A stretch of 40,158 nucleotides of DNA from Luteimonas sp. 8-5 (lineage in GTDB: Bacteria > Pseudomonadota > Gammaproteobacteria > Xanthomonadales > Xanthomonadaceae): contig NZ_JARUVM010000036.1 of the NCBI RefSeq assembly GCF_029763755.1, positions 1 through 40,158 on the forward strand. Direction: 5' to 3'. Positions 1 to 8,317 of this stretch are shown piece by piece. Under the pieces are notes generated by a model that was not told where the DNA came from, did not search any database, and saw only the letters and a program-made list of their open reading frames with translations. The position numbers and the translations under genes were made by a program. The number at the start of each line of letters is the position of its first letter. Position 1 is the first letter of the stretch.

Positions 1-1
1 C

Positions 2-496
2 CGCGGCGACAGCCGCGCGCGCCTGGCGGTGCCGCTGGAGGCGGTCTACCGCGGCGACAGCGTGCGCATCGGCGTCAACGGCAAGACCCTCGAGGTGCGT
101 GTGCCCAAGGGCGTGCGCCCGGGCCAGGCGATCCGCCTGGCCAGGCAGGGCAGCCATGGCGGCGACCTGCTGCTGGAGATCGAATACGCCGCCCATCCGC
201 AATTCGAGGTCGACGGCCGCAACATCATCTACGTGCTGCCGGTGGCGCCGTGGGAGGCCGCGCTGGGCGCCACGGTCAGCGTGCCGACGCTGGGCGGGCC
301 GGTGGAACTGAAGATCCCGGCCGATTCGGAAGCCGGGCGCAAGCTGCGCCTGCGCGGCCGCGGCCTGCCGGGCACGCCGGCGGGCGACCAGATCGTGGAG
401 CTGGAAGTGCTGGCGCCGAAGGCGCACGGCGAAGCCGAGCGCGAGGCCTATGCGAAGTTGCGCGATGCCTTCGGCGACGACTGGCGCCGCGCCTAG
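2..496 (+). CDS. DnaJ-class (CbpA-like) cochaperone, C-terminal part
   Basis: The window opens inside this gene; the frame is open from base 2, so the J domain and real start lie upstream. What is visible is the type II Hsp40 C-terminal peptide-binding region: a beta-rich stretch with VRVPKGVRPGQAIRLARQG, then GGDLLLEIE, then VAPWEAALGATVSVPTLGG and a final GRKLRLRGRGLPG segment, all typical of CbpA/DnaJ C-terminal domains I and II. No CxxCxGxG zinc-finger repeats are present in this part. Such proteins deliver substrates to DnaK in the cytoplasm. The stop codon TAG shares the CTAG tetranucleotide with the stop of the convergent response regulator gene. Fold assignment is firm; CbpA versus another DnaJ paralogue cannot be decided without the N-terminus. 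Confidence 0.85.
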   Translation, partial: RGDSRARLAVPLEAVYRGDSVRIGVNGKTLEVRVPKGVRPGQAIRLARQGSHGGDLLLEIEYAAHPQFEVDGRNIIYVLPVAPWEAALGATVSVPTLGGPVELKIPADSEAGRKLRLRGRGLPGTPAGDQIVELEVLAPKAHGEAEREAYAKLRDAFGDDWRRA

Positions 497-882
497 GCGG
501 CGGAGGGACCCGGGTCGCCGCCACCGAGGTTGCTGGCGATCACTTCCGACAGCTCTTCCTCGCTGAAGGGCTTGGTCAGGTAGGCGCGGGCGCCCTGGCG
601 CATGCCCCACATGCGATCGGTTTCCTGGTCCTTGGTCGTCACCAGGATCACCGGGATGTGCTTGGTGGTCGGTTCGCGCGAGATCGAGCGCGTGGCCTGG
701 AAGCCGTTGAGGTTCGGCATCACCACGTCCATGAGGATCAGGTCGGGCAGCTCGCGCTTGGCGGCCTCGACGCCGGCGGCACCATCCTCGGCGGTCAGCG
801 CCTCGTGGCCGAGCTTCTCCACGATGCGGCGGATGCCCATCAGCTGCGAAGGCGAATCGTCGACGATCAGGATGCGGGCCAT
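493..882 (-). CDS. pilH: Single-domain response regulator, PilH-like
   Basis: A 129-residue CheY-like receiver with no output domain. Visible landmarks are the acidic pair D8-D9 (ILIVDDS), phospho-acceptor D52 (LILMDVVMPN) and the conserved lysine in LTKPFSEEEL. The segments GFQATR, IPVILVTTKDQETDRMWGMRQGARAYLTKP closely resemble PilH of the type IV pilus chemosensory (Pil-Chp) system, which affects twitching. An in-frame upstream start exists at 936, but ATG 882 begins the canonical MARILIVDD sequence and is preceded by GGGGA about 10 bases upstream. A promoter lies at 914-941. No pilG, pilI or pilJ neighbour is visible, so the pathway assignment rests on sequence resemblance only; another orphan CheY-like regulator is possible. 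Confidence 0.75.
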   Translation of the reverse strand: MARILIVDDSPSQLMGIRRIVEKLGHEALTAEDGAAGVEAAKRELPDLILMDVVMPNLNGFQATRSISREPTTKHIPVILVTTKDQETDRMWGMRQGARAYLTKPFSEEELSEVIASNLGGGDPGPSAA

Positions 883-913
883 GCTCTTGTGTTCCCCAGG
901 GGTTGCGACCGCG

Positions 914-941
914 ATTGTAAGGTACCCGGAGGCCACCGCAA
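914..941 (-). promoter_or_regulatory. Putative sigma70 promoter of the pilH-like gene
   Basis: On the minus strand, a -10 hexamer TACAAT (914-919) lies 16 bases downstream of TTGCGG (936-941), which matches the -35 consensus at three of six positions. Predicted transcription starts near 907, giving a leader of about 25 bases before ATG 882. TACAAT stands out in this GC-rich context. Confidence 0.5.
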
Positions 942-974
942 ACCTGTAGCGGCGGGGCTGTCAGGGCGCCGGTT

Positions 975-1970
975 TCACAGGCGCACGACCGTGCGCCCGA
1001 GGGAGCCGCCGGCCAGCATGCTTTCGAACACCCGCGGAAGCTCGGCCAGCGTCGTCTCCCGCGTGCAGATGGCGTCCAGGTGGCGGGGTTTCCAGTCCGT
1101 GGCCAGGCGGCTCCAGACCTGTTCACGAATATCGCGCGCGGTTCCGGCCGACGCCACGCCCAATAGCGAAACGCCGCGGATGATGCCGGGCATGACCGTG
1201 GTGTGCAGTTCCGGCGATGCCGCCAGGCCGGCGCTGGCGACGTTGCCGTAAGGCGCGGTCTGGGCCAGCAGGCTGGCGAGCATCGGCCCGCCGACATTGT
1301 CCAGGCCACCGCCGAATCGCGCCGATTCCATCGGCCGGGTGGTCGCCAGCGCGTCGCGCCCGTGCACTTGGCTGGCGCCGATCGAACGCAGGTAGTCGTG
1401 CTGGTCGGCCTTGCCGCTGATCGCGTGAACTTCGAAGCCCGCGCGGCTGAAGATGTCCACCGCCAGCGAGCCCACGCCGCCGGTGGCGCCGGTGACGCAC
1501 AACGGGCCCATCTCCGGCACCTGGCGGTTGTCGAGCATGCGCAGCAGGGCGAGTGCGGCGGTGAAGCCGGCGGTGCCCAGGATCATGGATTCGCGCAGGT
1601 CCAGCCCGGCCGGCAGCGGGATCGTCCAGCGCGATTCCAGGCGGGCGAACTTCGAATATCCGCCGTCGCGGGTCTCGCTCAGGCCGCAGCCGGTGACCAG
1701 CACCGGATCACCCTCGCGGAAGGCCTTGTCGGTCGACGCGACCACGTGGCCTGCCACGTCGATGCCGCCGACCAGCGGGAAGCGGCGCAGGATCCGGCCC
1801 TTGCCGGTACCGGCCAGTGCGTCCTTGAAATTCACCGAGGACCAGGCGGCCTCGATGACGACTTCGCCCGGCGAGAGGTCGTCCAGCGATACCTGCTCGA
1901 TGCCGCTGCGGTAGCCGGCGTCGTCGTCGTGGATGCGGAATGCGGGAAAGGCGGCGGGGATGGCGGTCAT
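975..1970 (-). CDS. acuI: AcuI/YhdH-type NADPH-dependent oxidoreductase (acryloyl-CoA reductase family)
   Basis: A 331-residue zinc-independent medium-chain dehydrogenase/reductase. The N-terminal GroES-like half contains WSSVNFKDALAGTGKGRILRRFPLVGGIDVAG, characteristic of the YhdH/AcuI branch. The Rossmann nucleotide-binding segment is VTGATGGVGSLAVDIF. Members reduce acryloyl-CoA or quinone-like substrates with NADPH; the physiological substrate here is unknown. ATG 1970 was chosen because GAGGTG lies six bases upstream; an upstream in-frame start at 2066 would run inside the preceding gene. It follows the LOG-family gene with a 10-base gap, so it is probably the last cistron of the sucAB-lpdA transcript. 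Family is confident, exact substrate is not. Confidence 0.85.
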   Translation of the reverse strand: MTAIPAAFPAFRIHDDDAGYRSGIEQVSLDDLSPGEVVIEAAWSSVNFKDALAGTGKGRILRRFPLVGGIDVAGHVVASTDKAFREGDPVLVTGCGLSETRDGGYSKFARLESRWTIPLPAGLDLRESMILGTAGFTAALALLRMLDNRQVPEMGPLCVTGATGGVGSLAVDIFSRAGFEVHAISGKADQHDYLRSIGASQVHGRDALATTRPMESARFGGGLDNVGGPMLASLLAQTAPYGNVASAGLAASPELHTTVMPGIIRGVSLLGVASAGTARDIREQVWSRLATDWKPRHLDAICTRETTLAELPRVFESMLAGGSLGRTVVRL

Positions 1971-1980
1971 TCCGGTCACC

Positions 1981-2583
1981 TCAGCGCAGGTCCTTGCGGC
2001 GCTTCTCGTCGAGCCATTTGTCCGCATGCGCCGGCACGTAGCCGCGCATCCATTCGAACAGCGCATCGACGTCGTCGCCGTGCCACAGGTCCTTGCGCTG
2101 CTCCGAATGCAGGAAGCGTTCGGCGACCATGCGGTCCATCATCGCCAGCAGCGGGTCGTAGAAGTCGTCGACGTCGAGGAAGGCGCAGGGCTTGTCGCCC
2201 AGGCCGAGCTGGCGCCAGGTCAGCATCTCGAACATTTCGTCCAGCGTGCCGAAGCCGCCGGGCAGGGCGACGAAGGCATCGGACAGGTCGAACATGCGCG
2301 CCTTGCGCTCGTGCATGTTGGCCACGACCTCGAGCCGGGTGACGCCGCGATGCGCGACTTCCCAGTTGACCAACTGCTCGGGGATGACGCCGACCACCTC
2401 GCCGCCGGCAGCCAGCGCAGCGTCGGCGACGATGCCCATCAGGCCGACGTTGCCGCCGCCGTAGACCAGCGCCAGGCCTTCGCGCGCCAGGCGGGCGCCC
2501 AGATGCGCCGCGCGCTCGGCGTACGCCGGCCGCGAGCCGGCGTTGGAGCCGCAGTAGACGCAGACCGAACGCAGCGAGGCCAA
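1981..2583 (-). CDS. LOG-family (TIGR00730) nucleotide 5'-monophosphate phosphoribohydrolase
   Basis: A 200-residue Rossmann-fold protein with the family signatures GGGNVGLMG and PGGFGTLDE; the latter is the catalytic/nucleotide motif of 'Lonely Guy' enzymes. Relatives release the base from cytokinin riboside monophosphates or from AMP and related nucleotides; some bacterial members act in nucleotide salvage. No ATG is available near the conserved N-terminus. The best start is TTG 2583, two bases after the lpdA stop and nine bases downstream of an AAGG ribosome-binding sequence lying in the end of lpdA. It begins the conserved sequence LASLRSVCVYCGSNAG. This implies translation linked to termination of lpdA. 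The substrate cannot be told from sequence. Confidence 0.85.
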   Translation of the reverse strand: MASLRSVCVYCGSNAGSRPAYAERAAHLGARLAREGLALVYGGGNVGLMGIVADAALAAGGEVVGVIPEQLVNWEVAHRGVTRLEVVANMHERKARMFDLSDAFVALPGGFGTLDEMFEMLTWRQLGLGDKPCAFLDVDDFYDPLLAMMDRMVAERFLHSEQRKDLWHGDDVDALFEWMRGYVPAHADKWLDEKRRKDLR

Positions 2584-2584
2584 C

Positions 2585-4006
2585 TCAGTTGGCCTTGTGG
2601 ATCGCCCGCTTGTGCACGGCCATGGCCGCGTCGTGCACGGCTTCGGACAGCGACGGGTGCGCGTGGCAGATGCGCGCCAGGTCGTCGGCCGAGCCCTTGA
2701 ACTCCATCGCCAGCACGCCTTCGTGCACCAGCTCGGAGACATTCGGGCCGACCAGGTGCATGCCCAGTACGCGGTCGGTCTCGGCGTGCGCCAGCACCTT
2801 CACGAAACCGATGGGCTCGGCCATCGCCACCGCGCGGCCCACGGCCGCGAACGGGAAGCTGCCGGCCTTGTACGGGGTGCCGTTGGCCTTGAGCTGCTCT
2901 TCGGTCTTGCCGACCCAGGCGATTTCCGGCTCGGTGTAGATCACGTTGGGGATGGTTTCGAAGTTGACGTGGCCGGGCAGGCCGGCGATCAGCTCGGCCA
3001 CCGCGATGCCTTCCTCGAAGCCCTTGTGCGCGAGCATCGGGCCGCGCACGCAGTCGCCGATGGCCCACACGCCGTCGACGCCGGTGTGGCAGTGCTCGTC
3101 GACCTCGACCATGCCGCGCTGGTCCAGCTTCACGCCGGTACCCTCGGCCAGCAGGCCCTTCGTGGCCGCGCGGCGGCCGACGCAGACCAGCAGCTTGTCG
3201 ACGACGATGGACTGTTCGCCCTTGTCGTCGGAGTAGGTCACGTGCACGCCGTCCTTCTTCACCTCGGTCTTGCTCACCTTGGCGCCGAGGCGGATGTCCA
3301 GGCCCTGCTTCTTGAACTCGCGCGCGGACACCTTCGCCGCTTCGCCGTCGGCGGCGGCCAGGAAGTTCGGCAGCGCCTCCAGGATCGTGACCTGGCTGCC
3401 CAGGCGGTTCCACACGCTGCCCAGTTCCAGGCCGATCACGCCGGCGCCGATCACGCCCAGGCGCTTCGGCACCTTCTCCAGGTCGAGCGCGCCGACGTTG
3501 TCGATGATGTGCTCGCCGAACTTCGCGAACGGCAGTTCGATCGAGTCCGAGCCGGCGGCGATGATGACGTTGGTGCCCTTGAGCTCCACCTCGGAACCAT
3601 CGTGCTGCTTCACCTTCACCACGTTGCCGGCGTGCAGCACGCCGAAGCCGTAGTACGGGGTCACCTTGTTGGCCTTGAACAGCGCCGCGATGCCGCCGGT
3701 GAACTGCTTAACGATCTTGTCCTTGCGGCCGATCATGGTCGCCACGTCGATCTTCGGCTTGTCGAAGCTGATGCCGTGCTCGCCGAAGATGTGGCCCATG
3801 TTCCAGTACTGGCGCGAGGAATCGAGCAGCGCCTTGGACGGGATGCAGCCCACGCGCAGGCAGGTGCCGCCCAGCGCCGGCTTGCCGTCCTTGCCCAGGG
3901 CGGCGTCGATGCAGGCGACCTTCATGCCCAATTGCGCGGCGCGGATCGCGGCGTGGTAGCCGGCGGGGCCGGCACCGATGACGACGACGTCGAATTGTTC
4001 GCTCAT
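2585..4006 (-). CDS. lpdA: Dihydrolipoyl dehydrogenase (E3)
   Basis: A 473-residue flavoprotein disulfide reductase that reoxidises dihydrolipoamide on the E2 component with NAD+. Visible: FAD-binding GAGPAG (residues 11-16), redox-active disulfide C49/C54 in GGTCLRVGCIPSK, a central NAD-binding GAGVIGLELGSVW, the second FAD motif WAIGDCVRGPMLAHKG, and the C-terminal HAHPSLSEAVHDA dimer-interface segment with the His-Glu pair. Length is normal for the family. It follows sucA and sucB on the same strand, so it serves the 2-oxoglutarate dehydrogenase complex, possibly shared with other complexes. The 112-base spacer from sucB holds a large inverted repeat that could modulate its expression relative to sucAB. 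Confidence 0.97.
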   Translation of the reverse strand: MSEQFDVVVIGAGPAGYHAAIRAAQLGMKVACIDAALGKDGKPALGGTCLRVGCIPSKALLDSSRQYWNMGHIFGEHGISFDKPKIDVATMIGRKDKIVKQFTGGIAALFKANKVTPYYGFGVLHAGNVVKVKQHDGSEVELKGTNVIIAAGSDSIELPFAKFGEHIIDNVGALDLEKVPKRLGVIGAGVIGLELGSVWNRLGSQVTILEALPNFLAAADGEAAKVSAREFKKQGLDIRLGAKVSKTEVKKDGVHVTYSDDKGEQSIVVDKLLVCVGRRAATKGLLAEGTGVKLDQRGMVEVDEHCHTGVDGVWAIGDCVRGPMLAHKGFEEGIAVAELIAGLPGHVNFETIPNVIYTEPEIAWVGKTEEQLKANGTPYKAGSFPFAAVGRAVAMAEPIGFVKVLAHAETDRVLGMHLVGPNVSELVHEGVLAMEFKGSADDLARICHAHPSLSEAVHDAAMAVHKRAIHKAN

Positions 4007-4020
4007 TTCATTTGCTCACA

Positions 4021-4117
4021 GGGAATGAGGGGAATAGGGAATAGGGAATGGAGGGGGCCTGGAAACCATGGAAGGAGGGACTCTCCATTCCCTGTTCCCT
4101 TCATTCCCCTCATTCCC
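4021..4117. repeat. G-rich inverted repeat between sucB and lpdA with G-quadruplex motifs
   Basis: Left arm 4021-4053 is built from repeated GGGAAT units; right arm 4083-4117 is its reverse complement with one mismatch and a two-base insertion. The loop is 29 bases (4054-4082). In the sucB-lpdA mRNA this can form a hairpin of about 33 base pairs starting one base after the sucB stop codon. Each arm also satisfies a four-tract G-quadruplex pattern: plus strand GGG tracts at 4021, 4029, 4037 and 4044; minus strand tracts at 4117, 4109, 4099 and 4092. It resembles dispersed intergenic short repeats, but no second copy occurs in this window. Confidence 0.9.
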
Positions 4118-4118
4118 G

Positions 4119-5327
4119 CTACATCCCAAGCAGCATGCGATGCGGGTTCTCGAGCTGGTTCTTGATGTCCACCAGGAACAGCACCGCGTCCTTGCCGTCG
4201 ATGATGCGGTGGTCGTAGCTCAGGGCGATGTACATCATCGGCGCGGCGACGACCTGTCCGTTCTCGACGACGGCGCGCTCCTTGATGGTGTGCATGCCAA
4301 GGATCGCGGACTGCGGCGGGTTGACGATCGGGGTCGACATCAGCGAGCCGAAGGTGCCGCCGTTGGTGATGGTGAACGTGCCGCCCTGCAGGTCCTCGAG
4401 CTTCAGCTTGTTGTCGCGCGCAGCGGTCGCGAAGTCGGCGATGTTGCGCTCGACGTCGGCGAACGACATGCGCTCGACGTTGCGCAGCACGGGGGTCACC
4501 AGGCCGCGGTCGGTCGACACCGCGATCGAGATGTCGGCATAACCGTGGTAGATGATGTCGTCGGCGTCGACGGACGCGTTGATCACCGGGTACTTCTGCA
4601 GCGCGTTGGCGGCGGCCTTGGCGAAGAAGCTCATGAAGCCGAGCTTGATGCCGTGCTCCTTCTGGAACTGCTCGCCGAGCTCCTTGCGCATGGCCATGAC
4701 CTTGCCCAGGTTGACCTCGTTGAACGAGGTCAGCATCGCGATCGATTCCTTGGACTGCATCAGGCGCTCGGCGATGCGCTTGCGGATGCGGGTCATCGGC
4801 ACGCGCTCTTCCGGGCGTGCGCCGCCGCCCACGCCGCTGGTGCGGCCGGCGGCGAAATTGACGATGTCCTCCTTGGTCACCGCGCCGCGGCGGCCGGTGC
4901 CCTCGACCTGCGAGGCGTCCACGCCCGAGGTCTCGGCGGCGAAACGCGCGCCGGGCGGAAGCTGGTCGTTGCCGCTAGCGGCCTTCGCCGGAGCCGGGGC
5001 TGCTGCCTTGGCCGGGGCTTCGGCCTTCTTCGGTGCCTCGGCCTTGGGCGCCTCGGCCTTGGCGGGCTCGGCCTTCGGCGCGGCGGCCGCGCCTTCCTCG
5101 ATCACCGCCAGCACCTGCTGGCTGGTCACCGTGGCGCCGGACTCGAAGCGGATCTCCTTGATCACGCCGTCGACCGGGGAGGGCACCTCGAGCACGACCT
5201 TGTCGGTTTCCAGGTCGACCAGGTTCTCGTCGCGGGCGACGCTGTCGCCGACCTTCTTGTTCCAGGTGGCGATGGTGGCATCGGAGACCGACTCGGGGAG
5301 AACCGGGACTTTGACTTCAGTGGCCAT
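4119..5327 (-). CDS. sucB: Dihydrolipoyllysine succinyltransferase (E2 of 2-oxoglutarate dehydrogenase)
   Basis: A 402-residue E2o core protein that transfers succinyl from the lipoyl arm to CoA. Domains in order: lipoyl domain (about 1-78, lipoyl-lysine K43 in LETDKVV), a long Ala/Pro/Lys/Glu linker (about 80-125), the E1/E3-binding domain ([33 protein letters not shown]), and the catalytic domain ending in [15 protein letters not shown] with the catalytic His and Asp. ATG 5327 gives the standard [14 protein letters not shown] start with GCAGGA upstream. It lies 51 bases after sucA. The linker is rich in repeated KAEAP units, normal for swinging-arm linkers. Confidence 0.97.
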   Translation of the reverse strand: MATEVKVPVLPESVSDATIATWNKKVGDSVARDENLVDLETDKVVLEVPSPVDGVIKEIRFESGATVTSQQVLAVIEEGAAAAPKAEPAKAEAPKAEAPKKAEAPAKAAAPAPAKAASGNDQLPPGARFAAETSGVDASQVEGTGRRGAVTKEDIVNFAAGRTSGVGGGARPEERVPMTRIRKRIAERLMQSKESIAMLTSFNEVNLGKVMAMRKELGEQFQKEHGIKLGFMSFFAKAAANALQKYPVINASVDADDIIYHGYADISIAVSTDRGLVTPVLRNVERMSFADVERNIADFATAARDNKLKLEDLQGGTFTITNGGTFGSLMSTPIVNPPQSAILGMHTIKERAVVENGQVVAAPMMYIALSYDHRIIDGKDAVLFLVDIKNQLENPHRMLLGM

Positions 5328-5378
5328 GGCGGGCGTCCTGCGAAACGGTTGGATGGTGGCGGGCGATGGTGGTGGGCA

Positions 5379-8207
5379 TCATTCTGCGACGTGGTCGCCG
5401 TCGATCGGGTTGACGAGCGCGTCGGCGACGAGCTGGGCCTGCTCGGCCAGGTGCTCGTCCATGTGCCCGGCCGCCGGCGAGGGCGAGCGGGCGCGACCAG
5501 CGTAATCCAGGACCTGCCCCTGCTGCAGGCAGGCGCGCAGGTGGTGCTGGATCTGGTACCAGGCGCCCTGGTTCATGGGCTCTTCCTGGCACCACATCAC
5601 TTCCTTCGCGGACCCGTGGCGCTTGAGTTCGGCGACCAGCTGCTCGCGCGGGAACGGGTACAGCTGCTCCACGCGGACCAGGGCGACGTCCTTGATCTCC
5701 TGCTTCTGCACTTCCTCGAGCAGGTCGTAGTACACCTTGCCGGCGCACACGACCACGCGCCGGACCTTCTTCGCCGTGGCGGTCGTGTCCGGGATCAGCT
5801 CCTGGAAGCGGCCCTTCGCCAGCTCGTCCAGGCTCGAGACCGCGAGCTTGTGGCGCAGCAGCGACTTGGGCGTCATCACCACCAGCGGCTTGCGGGTGGA
5901 CATGCGCATCTGCCGGCGGATCATGTGGAAATCCTGCGCCGGGGTGGTCGGTGCGCACACGATCATGTTGTCCAGCGCGCACAGCTGCAGGAAGCGCTCC
6001 AGGCGCGCCGAACTGTGCTCGGGGCCCTGGCCTTCGTAGCCGTGCGGCAGGAACAGCGCCAGCCCGCACAGCCGGTTCCACTTGGCCTCGCCCGAGGACA
6101 GGAACTGGTCGATCACGACCTGGGCACCGTTGGCGAAGTCGCCGAACTGCGCTTCCCAGATGTCCAGGGTCATCGGGTCGGCGGTGGCGTAGCCGTACTC
6201 GAACGCCATCACCGCTTCCTCGCTGAGCAGCGAGTCGATGATGGTCACGTCCTCCGGGCTGCCCGACGCCAGTTCGCGCAGCGGCACGTAGTAATCGTCC
6301 GTGGCCTGGTCGTGCAGGATCGCGTGGCGGTGGAAGAAGGTGCCGCGGCCGGAGTCCTGGCCGACCAGGCGCAGCTTGTAGCCTTCGTCGAGCAGGGTCG
6401 CGTAGGCCAGGTTCTCGGCAAAACCCCAGTCGCCTGCCTGTTCGCCGGCGGCCATCTTGCGCCGGTCGTCGTAGATCTTGGCCACCCGCGGATGCAGCTT
6501 GACGTTGTCCGGGATGGCGTTGATCGCCCTGGCGAGCGCGTCGAGCTTCTTGCGCGCGACCTTGGTGTCGACCGGATCGGCGATCCTGCCCTTGAGGAAC
6601 GGCGACCAGTCGATGGCCAGTGTGTCCGGGCCGGTGTCGGCGATCTCGGTGGCGACCACGCCGGCGTCGAGCTTGTCGCGGTACGCATCCATCATCGCCT
6701 TGACCGCCGCCGCGTCGAGCACGCCTTCGGCCACCAGCCGGTCGCCGTACAGTTCGCGGGTGGTCTTGTGCGCGCGGATGGTCTTGTACATCAGCGGCTG
6801 GGTCGCGGCCGGCTCGTCCGCCTCGTTGTGGCCGTGGCGGCGGTAGCAGACCAGGTCGATGACCACGTCCTTGGAGAAGCGCTGGCGGAAGTCGAACGCG
6901 AGCTCCGCGCAGAACGCCACCGCCTCGGGATCGTCGCCGTTCACGTGCAGCACCGGGGCGCCGACCATCTTGGCCACGTCCGTGCAGTACAGCGTCGAAC
7001 GCGCGTCTTCCGCGGCGCTGGTGGTGAAGCCGACCTGGTTGTTGACCACGATGTGCACGGTGCCGCCGACGCGGAAGCCGCGGGCCTGCGACATCTGGAA
7101 CAGTTCCATCACCACGCCCTGGCCGGCGAACGCGGCGTCGCCGTGGATCAGCACCGGCAGCACCTGCTTGCGCTCGCGGTCGCCGCGGCGCTGCTGGCGC
7201 GAGCGCACGCTGCCGGCGACCACGGGGTCGACGATCTCCAGGTGCGAGGGGTTGAACGCCAGCGCCAGGTGCATCGGGCCGCCCGGGGTGGCGATGTTGG
7301 CGCTGAAGCCCATGTGGTACTTCACGTCGCCGGTGTGGGGGCGGTCGCCGGGGTGGTCGAACTTGCCTTCGAACTCGTCGAACAACTTGCGCGGCGGCTT
7401 GCCCAGGGTGTTGACCAGGACGTTGAGGCGGCCGCGGTGGGCCATGCCCAGCACCGCATCCTTGACGCCCTGCGCGCCGGCGCGGCGCAGCATCACGTCC
7501 AGCAGCGGGATCAGGCTGTCGCCGCCCTCGAGCGAGAAGCGCTTCTGGCCGACGTACTTGGTGTGCAGGTAACGCTCCAGGCCCTCGGCGGCGGTGAGCC
7601 GCTCCAGGATCCGCAGCTTCGCTTCCCTGTCCGGGCCGTATTTGCCGGCAGCCGCCTCGAGGCGCTCGTACATCCAGCGGCGCTGCTCGGCGTCGGCGAT
7701 GTGCATGAACTCGGCGCCGATGCTGCCGGTGTAGGTGGCCTTGAGCACCTCCACCAAGTCGGCCAGCTTCATCCGCTCGCGGCCGGCAACGCCGCCGGTG
7801 GTGAATTCGCTGCCCAGGTCGCCCTCGGAGAGGCGGTGGAAGCCCAGGGTCAGGTCGGGCGCATCGGGCTTGGGCGACATGCCCAGCGGATCGAGGTTGG
7901 CGCCCAGGTGGCCGCGGGAACGGTAGGCGGTGACGAGCTTGCCGACGCCACGCTCGCGCGGGTCGCCCGCTCCGGCTGCCTGCACCACGCCGCGGGCGGC
8001 TTCGCGCCCGGCCCGGGCCACGGCTTCGGCGATGGCCGAGTGCGGCACGTCGCCGGCCTCGCGGCCCTTGAAGGCGTCGAAATAGGCCCTCCATTTCGGC
8101 CCGACGCTGTCGGGCGAGACCAGATACTGCTCGTAGAGCCCCTCGATGTAGTCGGCATTGGCGCCGAGTTGCGAGGACTGGGCGAACTGCTTCAGGAGGT
8201 TGTCCAC
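5379..8207 (-). CDS. sucA: 2-oxoglutarate dehydrogenase E1 component
   Basis: A 942-residue thiamine-diphosphate enzyme that decarboxylates 2-oxoglutarate and succinylates the E2 lipoyl group. Visible: N-terminal DNLLKQFAQSSQLGANADYIEGLYEQYL that contacts the complex, GMAHRGRLNVLVN, FNPSHLEIVDPVV, the ThDP/Mg region HGDAAFAGQGVVMEL through VNNQVGFTT, and the C-terminal FEYGYATADP and LPHGYEGQGPEHSSARLER segments. The frame stays open upstream to a TTG at 8264. I prefer GTG 8207, because the TATAAT promoter element at 8264-8269 would place the TTG before the transcript start and because homology begins at DNLLK. It is the first gene of a sucA-sucB-lpdA-LOG-acuI minus-strand run. Confidence 0.95.
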   Translation of the reverse strand: MDNLLKQFAQSSQLGANADYIEGLYEQYLVSPDSVGPKWRAYFDAFKGREAGDVPHSAIAEAVARAGREAARGVVQAAGAGDPRERGVGKLVTAYRSRGHLGANLDPLGMSPKPDAPDLTLGFHRLSEGDLGSEFTTGGVAGRERMKLADLVEVLKATYTGSIGAEFMHIADAEQRRWMYERLEAAAGKYGPDREAKLRILERLTAAEGLERYLHTKYVGQKRFSLEGGDSLIPLLDVMLRRAGAQGVKDAVLGMAHRGRLNVLVNTLGKPPRKLFDEFEGKFDHPGDRPHTGDVKYHMGFSANIATPGGPMHLALAFNPSHLEIVDPVVAGSVRSRQQRRGDRERKQVLPVLIHGDAAFAGQGVVMELFQMSQARGFRVGGTVHIVVNNQVGFTTSAAEDARSTLYCTDVAKMVGAPVLHVNGDDPEAVAFCAELAFDFRQRFSKDVVIDLVCYRRHGHNEADEPAATQPLMYKTIRAHKTTRELYGDRLVAEGVLDAAAVKAMMDAYRDKLDAGVVATEIADTGPDTLAIDWSPFLKGRIADPVDTKVARKKLDALARAINAIPDNVKLHPRVAKIYDDRRKMAAGEQAGDWGFAENLAYATLLDEGYKLRLVGQDSGRGTFFHRHAILHDQATDDYYVPLRELASGSPEDVTIIDSLLSEEAVMAFEYGYATADPMTLDIWEAQFGDFANGAQVVIDQFLSSGEAKWNRLCGLALFLPHGYEGQGPEHSSARLERFLQLCALDNMIVCAPTTPAQDFHMIRRQMRMSTRKPLVVMTPKSLLRHKLAVSSLDELAKGRFQELIPDTTATAKKVRRVVVCAGKVYYDLLEEVQKQEIKDVALVRVEQLYPFPREQLVAELKRHGSAKEVMWCQEEPMNQGAWYQIQHHLRACLQQGQVLDYAGRARSPSPAAGHMDEHLAEQAQLVADALVNPIDGDHVAE

Positions 8208-8263
8208 TTCTTGGTTGGAAGCTCGATTGGGGGAGGAAATGGCAGCAGCAGGCAAGGCCGTCA

Positions 8264-8269
8264 ATTATA
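8264..8269 (-). promoter_or_regulatory. -10 element (TATAAT) of the sucAB-lpdA operon
   Basis: A perfect TATAAT on the minus strand, about 56 bases before GTG 8207. The region 16-18 bases upstream has no good TTGACA match (nearest TGCAGT), so it may be an activated promoter or use another determinant. Predicted transcription starts near 8257. A 5-bp hairpin, CCACC/GGTGG (8293-8306), sits between this element and the end of the upstream acetyltransferase gene; it lacks a U tract and is at best a weak terminator. Confidence 0.55.
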
Positions 8270-8317
8270 GCCGGAGGTATTGCCGCACTGCACCACCACG
8301 CGGTGGACCGGAGCGTT

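Noticed and set aside
4068-8270. A 1400-codon open frame on the plus strand opposite sucB and sucA
   Set aside because: It is the GC-rich antisense shadow of two well-conserved genes; the translation is His/Val/Ala/Arg-rich with no domain and no ribosome-binding site.
8293-8306. Terminator after the acetyltransferase gene
   Set aside because: Only a 5-bp stem with no U tract; too weak to call.
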